Assembly (NCBI GenBank): GCA_029856425.1 | Contig: JAHQWZ010000129.1 | Location: 1 to 5,897, forward strand | Source of the DNA: Candidatus Thorarchaeota archaeon | GTDB taxonomy: Archaea > Asgardarchaeota > Thorarchaeia > Thorarchaeales > Thorarchaeaceae | Length of the DNA: 5,897 bases | Direction of reading: 5' to 3' | Shown: one piece after another, positions 1 to 5,897 of the stretch | Layout: each line of letters opens with the position of its first letter | Position numbering within the stretch: the stretch's first letter is position 1 | The notes under the pieces: generated by a model | The model's input: the letters and a program-made list of their open reading frames with translations, nothing else | Told to the model about the DNA's origin: nothing | Database searches by the model: none | Made by a program: the position numbers and the translations under genes

Positions 1-1
1 A

Positions 2-1183
2 GTGGAAACCGAAGTTGTGCCAAATCCTCAGATGGAATTTGGACTGGATGTGATTTCAAGGATTGACTTCTACAGAAAAGGAGAGAAGAATGCCAGAATT
101 ATGACTGATATTGTGAGGGACGCAGTATCTGATGGAGTCCTAGCAATGGCATCGCGTGCAGATGTTAAAGCCAGCTCTATCGGGATTGCTGTCATAGTGG
201 GCAATACAGTGATGCATCATCTTTTCTACAGATTATCCATCGACTCCCTTCTTAGCCCACCATTCACTGCAACAGACAAGGAAGTCATTTCAATAGCTGC
301 CCAATATGCCGGACTACCTCTGAGTGAGGATGCCATTTGCTACTCGCCGCCGATTGTGGAGTCCTTTATAGGACCGGATGCAATTATGCTGCTAATCGTT
401 TCTGGTGCCCTTGAATCTGAGGAGAATATGGTAGCAATCGATGTGGGCACAAATACCGAAATTGCAGTCCATACCCGGCGTGGGCTGTGGATGGCGTCAG
501 CTGCCTCTGGTCCTGCCTTTGAAGGGATGTCTCTCGAATGTGGTATGCAGGCGGAACTAGGTGCCATCTCCTCACTCCAATTGGGGATTGATTATGTTCC
601 TAATATCAATGTGATAGGTGGCGGAAAGCCAAAAGGAATCTGTGGGTCTGGGGCAATTTCAGCAATAGCGCGTCTTCTGGATGCAGGCCTAATGAATACA
701 AAGGGTTCTCTTCGTAGAGATGTTTCGTCTGAGTGGTTAACAGTGGAGTCGGGTGGGACGCGTCTTATTCTTGCAGATGCATTCAGCTCTGAAACGAAGC
801 GGCCTATATTCTTGTCTCAAGCTGATGTGAGAATGCTGCAACAATCTAAAGCAGCCATTTCTGGAGCTATACGTCTCCTGCTTAGAAAAGCACAGTGTTC
901 ATCATCCGAGGTTGATCGATTCTTCCTCACTGGGGCTTTCGGCACAGCTCTGAATCTCGATGATGCAAACCGCATAGGTCTATTTCCGATCTTTGAAAAT
1001 GCCAAGATGGTTCAGATGCAGGGAGGTGCAATTCAGGGGGCTGACATGATTATTATCGACTCAGCATTACGGTCAGATATTGAGAGTGTGCCTGAGAGAG
1101 TAAGCTACGTCGAGTTGACAGACAATCCTCACTTTCAGGAGTTCTATCTTAAGTCACAGCATTTCATCCCTTTGACCGATTAA
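2..1183 (+). CDS. RACo-family corrinoid reductive activator, C-terminal part (5' truncated by window edge)
   Basis: Proteins of this family use ATP to drive electrons onto the cobalt of inactivated Co(II) corrinoid proteins, returning them to the active Co(I) state; they act in the cytoplasm on corrinoid iron-sulfur proteins or methyltransferases. The 393 visible residues match the middle and C-terminal ASKHA-type ATPase domain (DUF4445). Visible motifs are NPQMEFGLDVISRI at about 8-21, VGNTVMHH at 66-73, the phosphate-loop-like IDVGTNTEI at 146-154, SGPAFEGMSLECGM at 169-182, GICGSGAISAI at 212-222, and the nucleotide-site-like LTGAFGTALNLDDANRIGLFP at 309-329. The GTG at position 2 is not the true start: the frame is already inside conserved sequence at residue 8, and family members are about 600-640 residues with an N-terminal [2Fe-2S] ferredoxin domain, which must lie upstream. 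The stop is TAA at 1181-1183. Family assignment is firm; the partner (acetyl-CoA synthase corrinoid protein or a methylamine/methoxy methyltransferase) cannot be told from here. Confidence 0.9.
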   Translation: METEVVPNPQMEFGLDVISRIDFYRKGEKNARIMTDIVRDAVSDGVLAMASRADVKASSIGIAVIVGNTVMHHLFYRLSIDSLLSPPFTATDKEVISIAAQYAGLPLSEDAICYSPPIVESFIGPDAIMLLIVSGALESEENMVAIDVGTNTEIAVHTRRGLWMASAASGPAFEGMSLECGMQAELGAISSLQLGIDYVPNINVIGGGKPKGICGSGAISAIARLLDAGLMNTKGSLRRDVSSEWLTVESGGTRLILADAFSSETKRPIFLSQADVRMLQQSKAAISGAIRLLLRKAQCSSSEVDRFFLTGAFGTALNLDDANRIGLFPIFENAKMVQMQGGAIQGADMIIIDSALRSDIESVPERVSYVELTDNPHFQEFYLKSQHFIPLTD

Positions 1184-1710
1184 TATACCAAGGTGTCCTC
1201 GTCAAATTGCTCGCCATCTCTGATTCTGGATGAAGATAATGGTCTACCGTCTGGAGTTCTGACTCTAGGAATAACAATAATGTGGAATCTATTCAGACCA
1301 TTTCTAACTCGTTTGTCGTTTATCTGAAAAGCATTGCGTACGACTTTGATCTCATCAGAAACAATCAGGGCATCCAAATCTTCCATCTCATCTGCTCCCC
1401 CTTCCACAGTTTCAATGGGAAAGATTGAGCATTTGCCTATGAAACTCTCGGCCTTCAGGAAGGTCTCCAACTCTCCATGTCTTTCTGCATAGGTCTGCAC
1501 TAGGTGCCTCTTGGACTTTCTATCCAGCATTCTATCTGAAGTCAGACCGATGGCCACTTTCTTTCCCAGCCTACTGGCTGCACGAAGCAGATGTTTATGC
1601 CCCTCATGTAGATGATCGAAGGTTCCTGCAAAGACCACTTTCTCATAGAGACCAACAGAGTCCAGCAGTTTCAGCACTCTCCTATAGCATATTGGCAATG
1701 ACTCTGACAT
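1180..1710 (-). CDS. coaD: Archaeal-type phosphopantetheine adenylyltransferase
   Basis: Transfers AMP from ATP to 4'-phosphopantetheine, giving dephospho-CoA, the penultimate step of coenzyme A synthesis in the cytoplasm. The 176-residue protein is a nucleotidyltransferase-fold enzyme: VVFAGTFDHLHEGH at 25-38 carries the HxGH nucleotide-binding motif (H35, H38), IGLTSDRML at 54-62 follows the second strand, and PLSSSRIR at 157-164 is the ISSTxIR-type motif that contacts the ATP phosphates. The acidic segment DLDALIVSDE at 111-120 is also typical of the archaeal family. The ATG at 1710 gives about 24 residues before the first strand, more than usual, and has no clear Shine-Dalgarno. In-frame GTG codons at residue 12 or 25 are alternatives; AGGAG lies just before residue 12 but too close to be a good site. 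It lies 35 bases downstream of the aminopeptidase, so probably shares its transcript. The 3' end overlaps the RACo gene by 4 bases. The symbol follows the function; the archaeal enzyme is only distantly related to bacterial CoaD. Confidence 0.88.
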   Translation of the reverse strand: MSESLPICYRRVLKLLDSVGLYEKVVFAGTFDHLHEGHKHLLRAASRLGKKVAIGLTSDRMLDRKSKRHLVQTYAERHGELETFLKAESFIGKCSIFPIETVEGGADEMEDLDALIVSDEIKVVRNAFQINDKRVRNGLNRFHIIVIPRVRTPDGRPLSSSRIRDGEQFDEDTLVY

Positions 1711-1745
1711 GTAGAGTACTTCTTTGTTGTGGCTGACGCGTTGGT

Positions 1746-3746
1746 CTAAGCTGATTCAGTTTCTTTGGAATCAATAAGTCCTATGGAAGTCAAATCTTCC
1801 ACAATCTCCACAAGGGTCTTTATCTCGAAGTTACCGAATTGGAAGCATAGTGAATCCCATATTTCATCCAGAGTGGTCCACTCTTCCGATAAGTTGACCA
1901 ACTCGTCTATCCGCTCAAACATTCGGTCTAATGATTTGCGAAGCTCCATGTATCTGTCTGTTTTGTGAGCAAGCTTTTCTCCAAAATAGCTAATGTTGAC
2001 TGGATATCTTACCTTTCGACGCACTGCAATACCAAGTGACACGGTATCCACTATCAGTTGATCATCCTTTTGGGCTTCGAGACCAACTTCAGCACAAGCG
2101 CCTTCGTAGGCTTTCCTGGCCGCAACCATTTCGGTTGTATAGGTCATCTGGAGGCTTGTCTTGAGTGCTTCCAAGAAGGATTTCTGTTCTGATATTAGAT
2201 GCCACTCCAGAGCGGCAATATCAAGAGTTGCTTGGCCTAGGTCATGAGCACGACCTAGCCATCTTAGTGTCTTTGGATAGACTTCCTCGGGGTCTCCCAG
2301 ACATCTTGCTAATTTCCTTACACCTCCATGCAAGACCCTTCGCATTAGCTCCATAGACTCGTCTCTTGCGCAAGTCAGAAGAATCTCCTTGCATACGTAC
2401 TTAGGGAGCATATAGGTGAGTGCTGATAGCACAGCAATTCGAGTGACATATGCCATCTGATTTGGATCGATTTTGTCAATTGTATCCGTGGATGTGTGGT
2501 AAAACCTGTCAGGGCTCTGATTCAACATTACTGCCGGGATTCCAACAGTCTTGTCTGTAAACATGAAGTGGTCACTTCCAGCCGAATAGATTGAATACGC
2601 AAATGGCAGCGGAGCCATGGTGCCTCCGAGTGATCTGTCCACGCTGCGCTTTCCCTCTTTCTCCAGCCAGTACTTCACCACATTGTTGAATGCGGTAGGC
2701 AGAGAGAACGGAGTTCTGAATAGATGCAATACCGAACCTGACTTGGCAGGATCTGCACCAACCATATCCAAATTGAGAACCGCTAGGCACCTGTTCAGGA
2801 TGGATTTCTCATTCTGAATAAACTCGATGGTCCCAGACCATTCTGGAACCCACAGGAATCGAAGAGAGCATTCCGGTTGAGGGATTTCTCCTCGCCGAAT
2901 CATACCTGAAATTGCCCTCAATGCCTCCATTAGCGCACCGCTACCTGATGCATTGTCATTTGCTCCTTCATGAGGATGACACACATGAGCAATTAGCCAA
3001 AACTCCTTGCTTGTGTCTTTCCCTTCAATTATTGCAGAAAGAACAGAAGTCTTTCCAGCCTTGAGTGCTGCATCCACCTTCGCCCGTACTTTGACTGTCT
3101 TGCCGCTCTCAAGCATTTCCTTTAGTTTAAGACCATCTTTCTGGCGAAGAGAGAATCCAAAAGCCCCGGTCTTGCCCTCGTCTGGACCAGGCCAGAATGC
3201 ATCATATCTTCGGAGGGATGCTATTTCGTCCTGACCTGATGGAGGAACATAGGTGAGAAGTCCCGCAGCGCCTCCCATAACACACAGCGGCTTGAATGCA
3301 ATCCTTGCTAGATTCTCTGTAAGTACGACCTTCCCCTTGATGTCTTTCCCTTCCAAGTGTTCAGGGGACAGTGCTTTTCCTACATATACTACTTCAGACT
3401 CTATATCTGCAGTGACAGAGTGTGCTATGAGTGAGATTGGCTCTGCATGAAAGTCTGCCAACAGCTTGCTTTCTGGCTCTATAAGTTCAAGAGTACCAGA
3501 AGAAGGAAACCATCCGAATGGTGCCACGAAAGTTTCTATCTGTCGCTTTCCATCAGCGGGGTAGTGGAATACCTCAACCTTTGAATCTGAGACCTTCTCT
3601 ATCTCCGTCTTGAGATATTCGATTGCCTCATGAATCCCAGGACTGGCTTGAATTCTGTGAAAACTTGAGATTGATGTCACGTAGTCCTTTGCTCGCATTC
3701 CGGAAACGATTCTATTGACGGTCTCGACCAACTCTTCTGGTAGCAT
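1746..3746 (-). CDS. M28/DUF4910-like zinc aminopeptidase with long C-terminal extension
   Basis: Predicted cytoplasmic metallo-exopeptidase of 666 residues; no signal peptide or membrane segment is evident. Residues 1-110 form an N-terminal part of the fold, about 115-200 resembles a PA-type inserted domain (VVYVGKAL, KGKVVLTEN, GGAAGLLTYVPP), and 235-450 is the peptidase core. Candidate metal and catalytic residues are H254 or H257 in AHVCHPH, D264 in GANDNASG, E302 in WVPEWSGT, D327 in LNLDMVG and H417 in DRFYHTSTDT. The CHP...NDNASG pattern resembles the DUF4910 branch more than classic M28 enzymes, which have HxD and a paired EE. Residues 450-620 look helical, and 623-660 could be a small winged helix. 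The ATG at 3746 is supported by GGTGA at 3756-3760, nine bases upstream. It is probably the first gene of an operon with the CoA-synthesis enzyme. The natural substrate is unknown; loss of peptidase activity or another amide substrate is possible. Confidence 0.8.
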   Translation of the reverse strand: MLPEELVETVNRIVSGMRAKDYVTSISSFHRIQASPGIHEAIEYLKTEIEKVSDSKVEVFHYPADGKRQIETFVAPFGWFPSSGTLELIEPESKLLADFHAEPISLIAHSVTADIESEVVYVGKALSPEHLEGKDIKGKVVLTENLARIAFKPLCVMGGAAGLLTYVPPSGQDEIASLRRYDAFWPGPDEGKTGAFGFSLRQKDGLKLKEMLESGKTVKVRAKVDAALKAGKTSVLSAIIEGKDTSKEFWLIAHVCHPHEGANDNASGSGALMEALRAISGMIRRGEIPQPECSLRFLWVPEWSGTIEFIQNEKSILNRCLAVLNLDMVGADPAKSGSVLHLFRTPFSLPTAFNNVVKYWLEKEGKRSVDRSLGGTMAPLPFAYSIYSAGSDHFMFTDKTVGIPAVMLNQSPDRFYHTSTDTIDKIDPNQMAYVTRIAVLSALTYMLPKYVCKEILLTCARDESMELMRRVLHGGVRKLARCLGDPEEVYPKTLRWLGRAHDLGQATLDIAALEWHLISEQKSFLEALKTSLQMTYTTEMVAARKAYEGACAEVGLEAQKDDQLIVDTVSLGIAVRRKVRYPVNISYFGEKLAHKTDRYMELRKSLDRMFERIDELVNLSEEWTTLDEIWDSLCFQFGNFEIKTLVEIVEDLTSIGLIDSKETESA

Positions 3747-3755
3747 ACGGCTGAT

Positions 3756-3760
3756 TCACC
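3756..3760 (-). promoter_or_regulatory. Ribosome binding site of the aminopeptidase gene
   Basis: On the minus strand this reads GGTGA, complementary to part of the 16S rRNA anti-Shine-Dalgarno sequence, with a nine-base spacer to the ATG at 3746. It is a partial match, but it is the best in the leader and supports the chosen start. Confidence 0.55.
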
Positions 3761-3781
3761 AGAATTTGCGATGGTAAAGTG

Positions 3782-3805
3782 ACATAAGTAGTATCCTACT
3801 TGTGT
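3782..3805. repeat. 24-bp near-perfect palindrome, candidate operator of the aminopeptidase operon
   Basis: The arms ACATAAGTAG (3782-3791) and CTACTTGTGT (3796-3805) are inverted copies that match at 9 of 10 positions around the spacer TATC. On the minus strand one arm contains TACTTATGT, a weak TATA-like element. If it is the TATA box, transcription would start near 3758-3762, just before the ribosome binding site. A dimeric regulator bound here would therefore cover the promoter of the aminopeptidase-adenylyltransferase operon. The palindrome is seen directly; the operator role is inferred. It lies downstream of the T-tract of the ferritin terminator, so it is less likely to be that terminator's hairpin. 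Confidence 0.5.
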
Positions 3806-3850
3806 AAAAAAGTGTCAATCCGGTTCATTGCCTGTACGATGAACCGGGTA
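3806..3850 (-). terminator. Hairpin plus T6 terminator of the ferritin gene
   Basis: The arms CCGGTTCAT (3820-3828) and ATGAACCGG (3839-3847) form a perfect 9-bp stem around a 10-base loop, extendable by one wobble and one A-T pair. On the minus strand, eight bases after the stem, there is TTTTTT (complement of 3806-3811). It starts just 20-30 bases past the ferritin stop codon. In archaea the T-tract is the main termination signal; the GC-rich hairpin may help or may stabilise the transcript's 3' end. This separates the ferritin transcript from the aminopeptidase operon on the same strand. Confidence 0.7.
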
Positions 3851-3870
3851 TTGTGGAGTCCTGCGGCTTT

Positions 3871-4398
3871 CTAAGGTGCAAATGACTCTGCTGGCGGAGG
3901 TGTAACGGGCGGTCTGGCGCCCAGCTCTTGGTCTAGATGGTAAAGGCCTGGAATATTGTCTCCAATGAACTTCAACTTGTCACGGATTGTCATGGTCTTT
4001 TCTTCTTCCTCTACCTGTTCCGTGTAGAACCAATTGAGCATGGTTAGTGCGGCGCGATCTCCTTCTGTCTCTGCTAGTTCTCCAATCTTGTAGATTCTTG
4101 ACGTAACCAGCTTCTCGTGTTCATAGGCGGTTTCCCATGCATCAATTATTGAGGCATAGTCCTTCTGGGGCTTTTTGATCTCTCGCAAATCAACCCTTCC
4201 ACCGCGCTCAAAGATATGCCGATAGAATCGCATTGCGTGGTTAAACTCTTCAAAGAATTGCAGCTCCATCCAGTGTGCCATTCCACCAAGATTCAGGTCT
4301 TCGAAATATGCAGCCATGCCCAGATAGATGTAGGCGCTGTAAATCTCGAAGTTGAGCTGGTCATTCATCATCTCTTCTAGTTCTTTACTAATTTCCAA
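3871..4398 (-). CDS. Non-haem ferritin, iron storage (TTG start)
   Basis: Oxidises Fe(II) and stores the iron as a mineral inside a cytoplasmic shell, normally of 24 subunits, limiting free iron and oxidative damage. The 175-residue chain has the four-helix ferritin pattern with the ferroxidase residues in place: E18 (in NFEIY), E51 and H54 (in EEFNH), E95 (in YEHEK), Q128 and E131 (in TEQVEEE). These match the positions in bacterial FtnA-type ferritins with an offset of one. Y25 fits the conserved ferroxidase-site tyrosine. No haem ligand of the bacterioferritin type is obvious. The start is TTG at 4396-4398, preceded six bases upstream by GGAG within GAGGAGAG; the first in-frame ATG is codon 10, inside helix A, so it is unlikely. 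The last 16 residues (about 160-175) are proline-rich, with PPVTPPP, and exceed the usual family end. It appears monocistronic, with its own TATA box and terminator. Confidence 0.93.
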   Translation of the reverse strand: MEISKELEEMMNDQLNFEIYSAYIYLGMAAYFEDLNLGGMAHWMELQFFEEFNHAMRFYRHIFERGGRVDLREIKKPQKDYASIIDAWETAYEHEKLVTSRIYKIGELAETEGDRAALTMLNWFYTEQVEEEEKTMTIRDKLKFIGDNIPGLYHLDQELGARPPVTPPPAESFAP

Positions 4399-4402
4399 TG
4401 TT

Positions 4403-4410
4403 CTCTCCTC
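4403..4410 (-). promoter_or_regulatory. Strong Shine-Dalgarno that fixes the ferritin TTG start
   Basis: On the minus strand this reads GAGGAGAG. Its GGAG core (4405-4408) is six bases from the TTG codon, good spacing for initiation. It decides the start in favour of TTG over the ATG nine codons further on. Confidence 0.8.
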
Positions 4411-4424
4411 AACACACTTGTTGA
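4409..4424. repeat. Short perfect palindrome in the ferritin leader, abutting the Shine-Dalgarno
   Basis: TCAACA (4409-4414) and TGTTGA (4419-4424) are perfect inverted arms around CACT. It lies between the expected transcription start (about 4427) and the ribosome binding site, overlapping the latter by two bases. It could be an operator for an iron-responsive repressor or a small RNA hairpin affecting ribosome access. Both roles are inference, and a 6-bp palindrome can arise by chance. Confidence 0.35.
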
Positions 4425-4448
4425 ATCGCGTGTGGATAATTAACTATA

Positions 4449-4457
4449 GTATATAAG
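4449..4457 (-). promoter_or_regulatory. TATA box of the ferritin promoter
   Basis: On the minus strand this reads CTTATATAC, close to the archaeal TATA consensus, preceded by purine-rich GATGAGA, which suits a TFB recognition element. Transcription starting about 25 bases downstream would fall near 4427 and give a leader of roughly 28 bases containing the Shine-Dalgarno. Because the element is nearly symmetric (TATATAAG on the other strand), it might also serve the divergent membrane-protein gene, though the upstream element on that side is poorer. Confidence 0.7.
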
Positions 4458-4593
4458 TCTCATCATTGAGCGCTGGGCTTTAGGTCTGTCCAACGAAGCT
4501 TTTTGAATTAGCCGTGACTTGTTTCAGTTCTATAGCAGGACCAGGTGCAGTGTTACGGCCGAGCTGACGCCCCTCACTTTGATCTTTGAATTT

Positions 4594-5897
4594 ATGTCGC
4601 CATTAGTTGTTACATTTGTGTACCTACTCTTCTTCAACAAGAGAAGAAGCAGGTTCATTGAGGCTTTCATTGTCCTCATGTATGCTCTAACTGCGACATT
4701 CGTCGTCTTCAACATCTTGTTTCTAGACCCAATCTCACCTGCTATCACGGAGATTGACGGTGGAGGATTGATGTGGGTTTTCATTATTGATCTCATATTC
4801 CAGTTCTCTAATACGCTCCAGCAGTATCTGACTTGGGTTATGGTGTCCTTCTTCGCTGTCCTTTTTGGAATGGTTGTGTTGGCGCTAAAGCTGAGACTCC
4901 AAGATCCCCTAAAGGTGCGATTTAGCAATCTCATTCGAAGGATTGTTGGTAGCGAGCCACAGACTGATGGCTACTCCGGATTCAGAAACAGATTGAATCA
5001 TATCACATTTGAAGGAGTTGAACCACAGCCTCTAGATCCACAAGTACTTGGAAAAGCTTGGCGGGAAGGATGGAAGGACTATCTCATCATAGGATTAGCA
5101 ACAGTCTTGCCCTCAATAGGTGCGTATGTTGGTGATGTTGTTCAATATGTCGCATTCCTTCATACAGAAAGTTTTGATTACTTCCCCAATCCATATGTTA
5201 TTGGAGTCTTCATCTTTCTGACTTGGATTTACCGCTTTGGCTATCCCGCATCTAATCGCATTGCAAAAGGAGCTGGATTGCACCTCGGTGAACGCGATCT
5301 TGGCTCGGAGATGATGCGTGGAGTACTTGGCTGGTTCTTCAGACTTAATATTCTACTATCATTGTTTGTAATCGTAAGTGGTGTGTTCAATGCTCTATCT
5401 TCTACACTATTAGTCAGTACACTCTCACTCTCCCAGAACCAAATATTGGGGTATGTGACACAGTACTTCATAGACGGTTTCATCTATGCGCTCCCACCAA
5501 TCCTCTTCGCAATCATTATACTTCCTCTGGTGGAGGACTTCGCTGTAGTTCTATACAAGAAGACATTTGAGAAACTTGCTAAGCGCGAGTCATCTGAGCC
5601 TGAAGCCGGTAAGGGTATGCGTTTGGCAGACCTCGCTGGAAGTCTGATGTCAGGAGCAATCGTGACAGGCGCATTTGTCGGAGCAGTTATGGCGATCACC
5701 CTTCACTTCTCATACAATAATCCCAGTGCACCAGGACAGTTCAATTTCTTTCCGGGTTCTATAGATGACTACGTCGTGACATTACTGCTTTCACCATTCA
5801 ACAATCTCACATTGGTGCTTCCTGTAATCTGGACATTGATGATTTTAGCTATACCTTTTGCGTGCATGCTGTTGATAGGTGTGCTTGGTCATATAAT
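4594..5897 (+). CDS. Unrecognised polytopic membrane protein (3' truncated by window edge)
   Basis: The reading frame is open from 4507 to the right edge with no stop. From the ATG at 4594 it gives 434 residues and continues beyond the window. I do not recognise the family. It is strongly hydrophobic with about nine or ten likely membrane segments, near residues 1-14, 21-44, 60-72, 79-99, 163-190, 201-213, 243-275, 291-320, 348-372 and 405-432. Between the fourth and fifth there is a basic, polar loop of about 60 residues (100-162), and others at 214-242 (GYPASNRIAKGAGLHLGERD) and 321-347, rich in K and E. No catalytic or transport signature is visible. The start is uncertain: no Shine-Dalgarno precedes the ATG, and in-frame TTG codons at 4519 and 4579 would extend the first membrane segment to normal length (LTLIFEFMSPLVVTFVYLLFF before NKRR). 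A stop at 4504 limits any extension. It is divergent from the ferritin; no functional link is shown. Confidence 0.75.
   Translation, partial: MSPLVVTFVYLLFFNKRRSRFIEAFIVLMYALTATFVVFNILFLDPISPAITEIDGGGLMWVFIIDLIFQFSNTLQQYLTWVMVSFFAVLFGMVVLALKLRLQDPLKVRFSNLIRRIVGSEPQTDGYSGFRNRLNHITFEGVEPQPLDPQVLGKAWREGWKDYLIIGLATVLPSIGAYVGDVVQYVAFLHTESFDYFPNPYVIGVFIFLTWIYRFGYPASNRIAKGAGLHLGERDLGSEMMRGVLGWFFRLNILLSLFVIVSGVFNALSSTLLVSTLSLSQNQILGYVTQYFIDGFIYALPPILFAIIILPLVEDFAVVLYKKTFEKLAKRESSEPEAGKGMRLADLAGSLMSGAIVTGAFVGAVMAITLHFSYNNPSAPGQFNFFPGSIDDYVVTLLLSPFNNLTLVLPVIWTLMILAIPFACMLLIGVLGHI

Noticed and set aside
2..4. GTG as the start codon of the RACo gene
   Set aside because: The encoded sequence enters conserved family motifs within eight residues and lacks the N-terminal ferredoxin domain, so the gene must begin upstream of the window.
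2237..2258. Inverted repeat CTAGGTC...GACCTAG with an 8-base loop
   Set aside because: It lies inside the aminopeptidase coding sequence, is short, has no T-tract and is explained by codon coincidence around LGRAHDLGQ.
1765..3450. Several short plus-strand frames of 60-75 codons and a minus-strand frame at 2572-2790
   Set aside because: All lie within the aminopeptidase gene, which has recognisable motifs throughout; none has a ribosome site or a recognisable product.
4449..4457. The same TATATA element as the promoter of the plus-strand membrane protein
   Set aside because: It is possible by symmetry, but the flanking upstream element fits the ferritin direction better and the resulting leader would be 40-115 bases with no ribosome site, so it was not annotated as a second promoter.
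4530..5699. Minus-strand open frames at 4530-4934, 5241-5483 and 5484-5699
   Set aside because: They lie antisense to a continuous plus-strand frame with a clear membrane-protein pattern and have low-complexity, unrecognisable products, so they are shadows.

Overview
The window looks like a piece of an uncultivated, probably anaerobic archaeal genome. The evidence is an archaeal-type phosphopantetheine adenylyltransferase, a good archaeal TATA box (CTTATATAC) at the usual distance upstream of a ferritin gene, a Shine-Dalgarno sequence with a TTG start, and a C-terminal RACo (corrinoid reductive activator) protein of the kind found in archaea and bacteria that use corrinoid methyl-transfer or Wood-Ljungdahl chemistry. 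An Asgard or other mesophilic anaerobic lineage would fit, but the lineage is inference; nothing here fixes it. I see no mobile elements, CRISPR arrays, tRNA or rRNA genes.

Layout, left to right. (1) Positions 2-1183 (+): the C-terminal two thirds of a RACo-family ASKHA-type ATPase, cut by the left window edge. (2) Positions 1180-1710 (-): phosphopantetheine adenylyltransferase, convergent with the RACo gene and sharing a palindromic TTAA in which both stop codons lie. (3) Positions 1746-3746 (-): a large M28/DUF4910-like zinc aminopeptidase with a long helical C-terminal extension. It lies 35 bases upstream of the adenylyltransferase, so the two probably form one operon. (4) Positions 3747-3870: a compact intergenic region with a 24-bp near-perfect palindrome at the presumed operon promoter and a hairpin plus T6 terminator for the ferritin. 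(5) Positions 3871-4398 (-): a non-haem ferritin with an intact ferroxidase centre and a proline-rich tail, started at TTG. (6) Positions 4399-4593: a divergent intergenic region with the ferritin promoter and a small leader palindrome. (7) Positions 4594-5897 (+): an unrecognised polytopic membrane protein running off the right edge. It is easy to miss because it has no stop codon in the window and an uncertain start.

Functionally the genes are a mixed housekeeping set: maintenance of corrinoid (one-carbon) enzymes, coenzyme A synthesis, peptide turnover, and iron storage. Coenzyme A synthesis and corrinoid activation both serve acetyl-CoA metabolism, but the two genes are on opposite strands and the link is only suggestive. 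The least explained items are the membrane protein, the non-canonical active site and extension of the peptidase, and the two palindromes next to promoters. I do not see a clear new multi-gene system.
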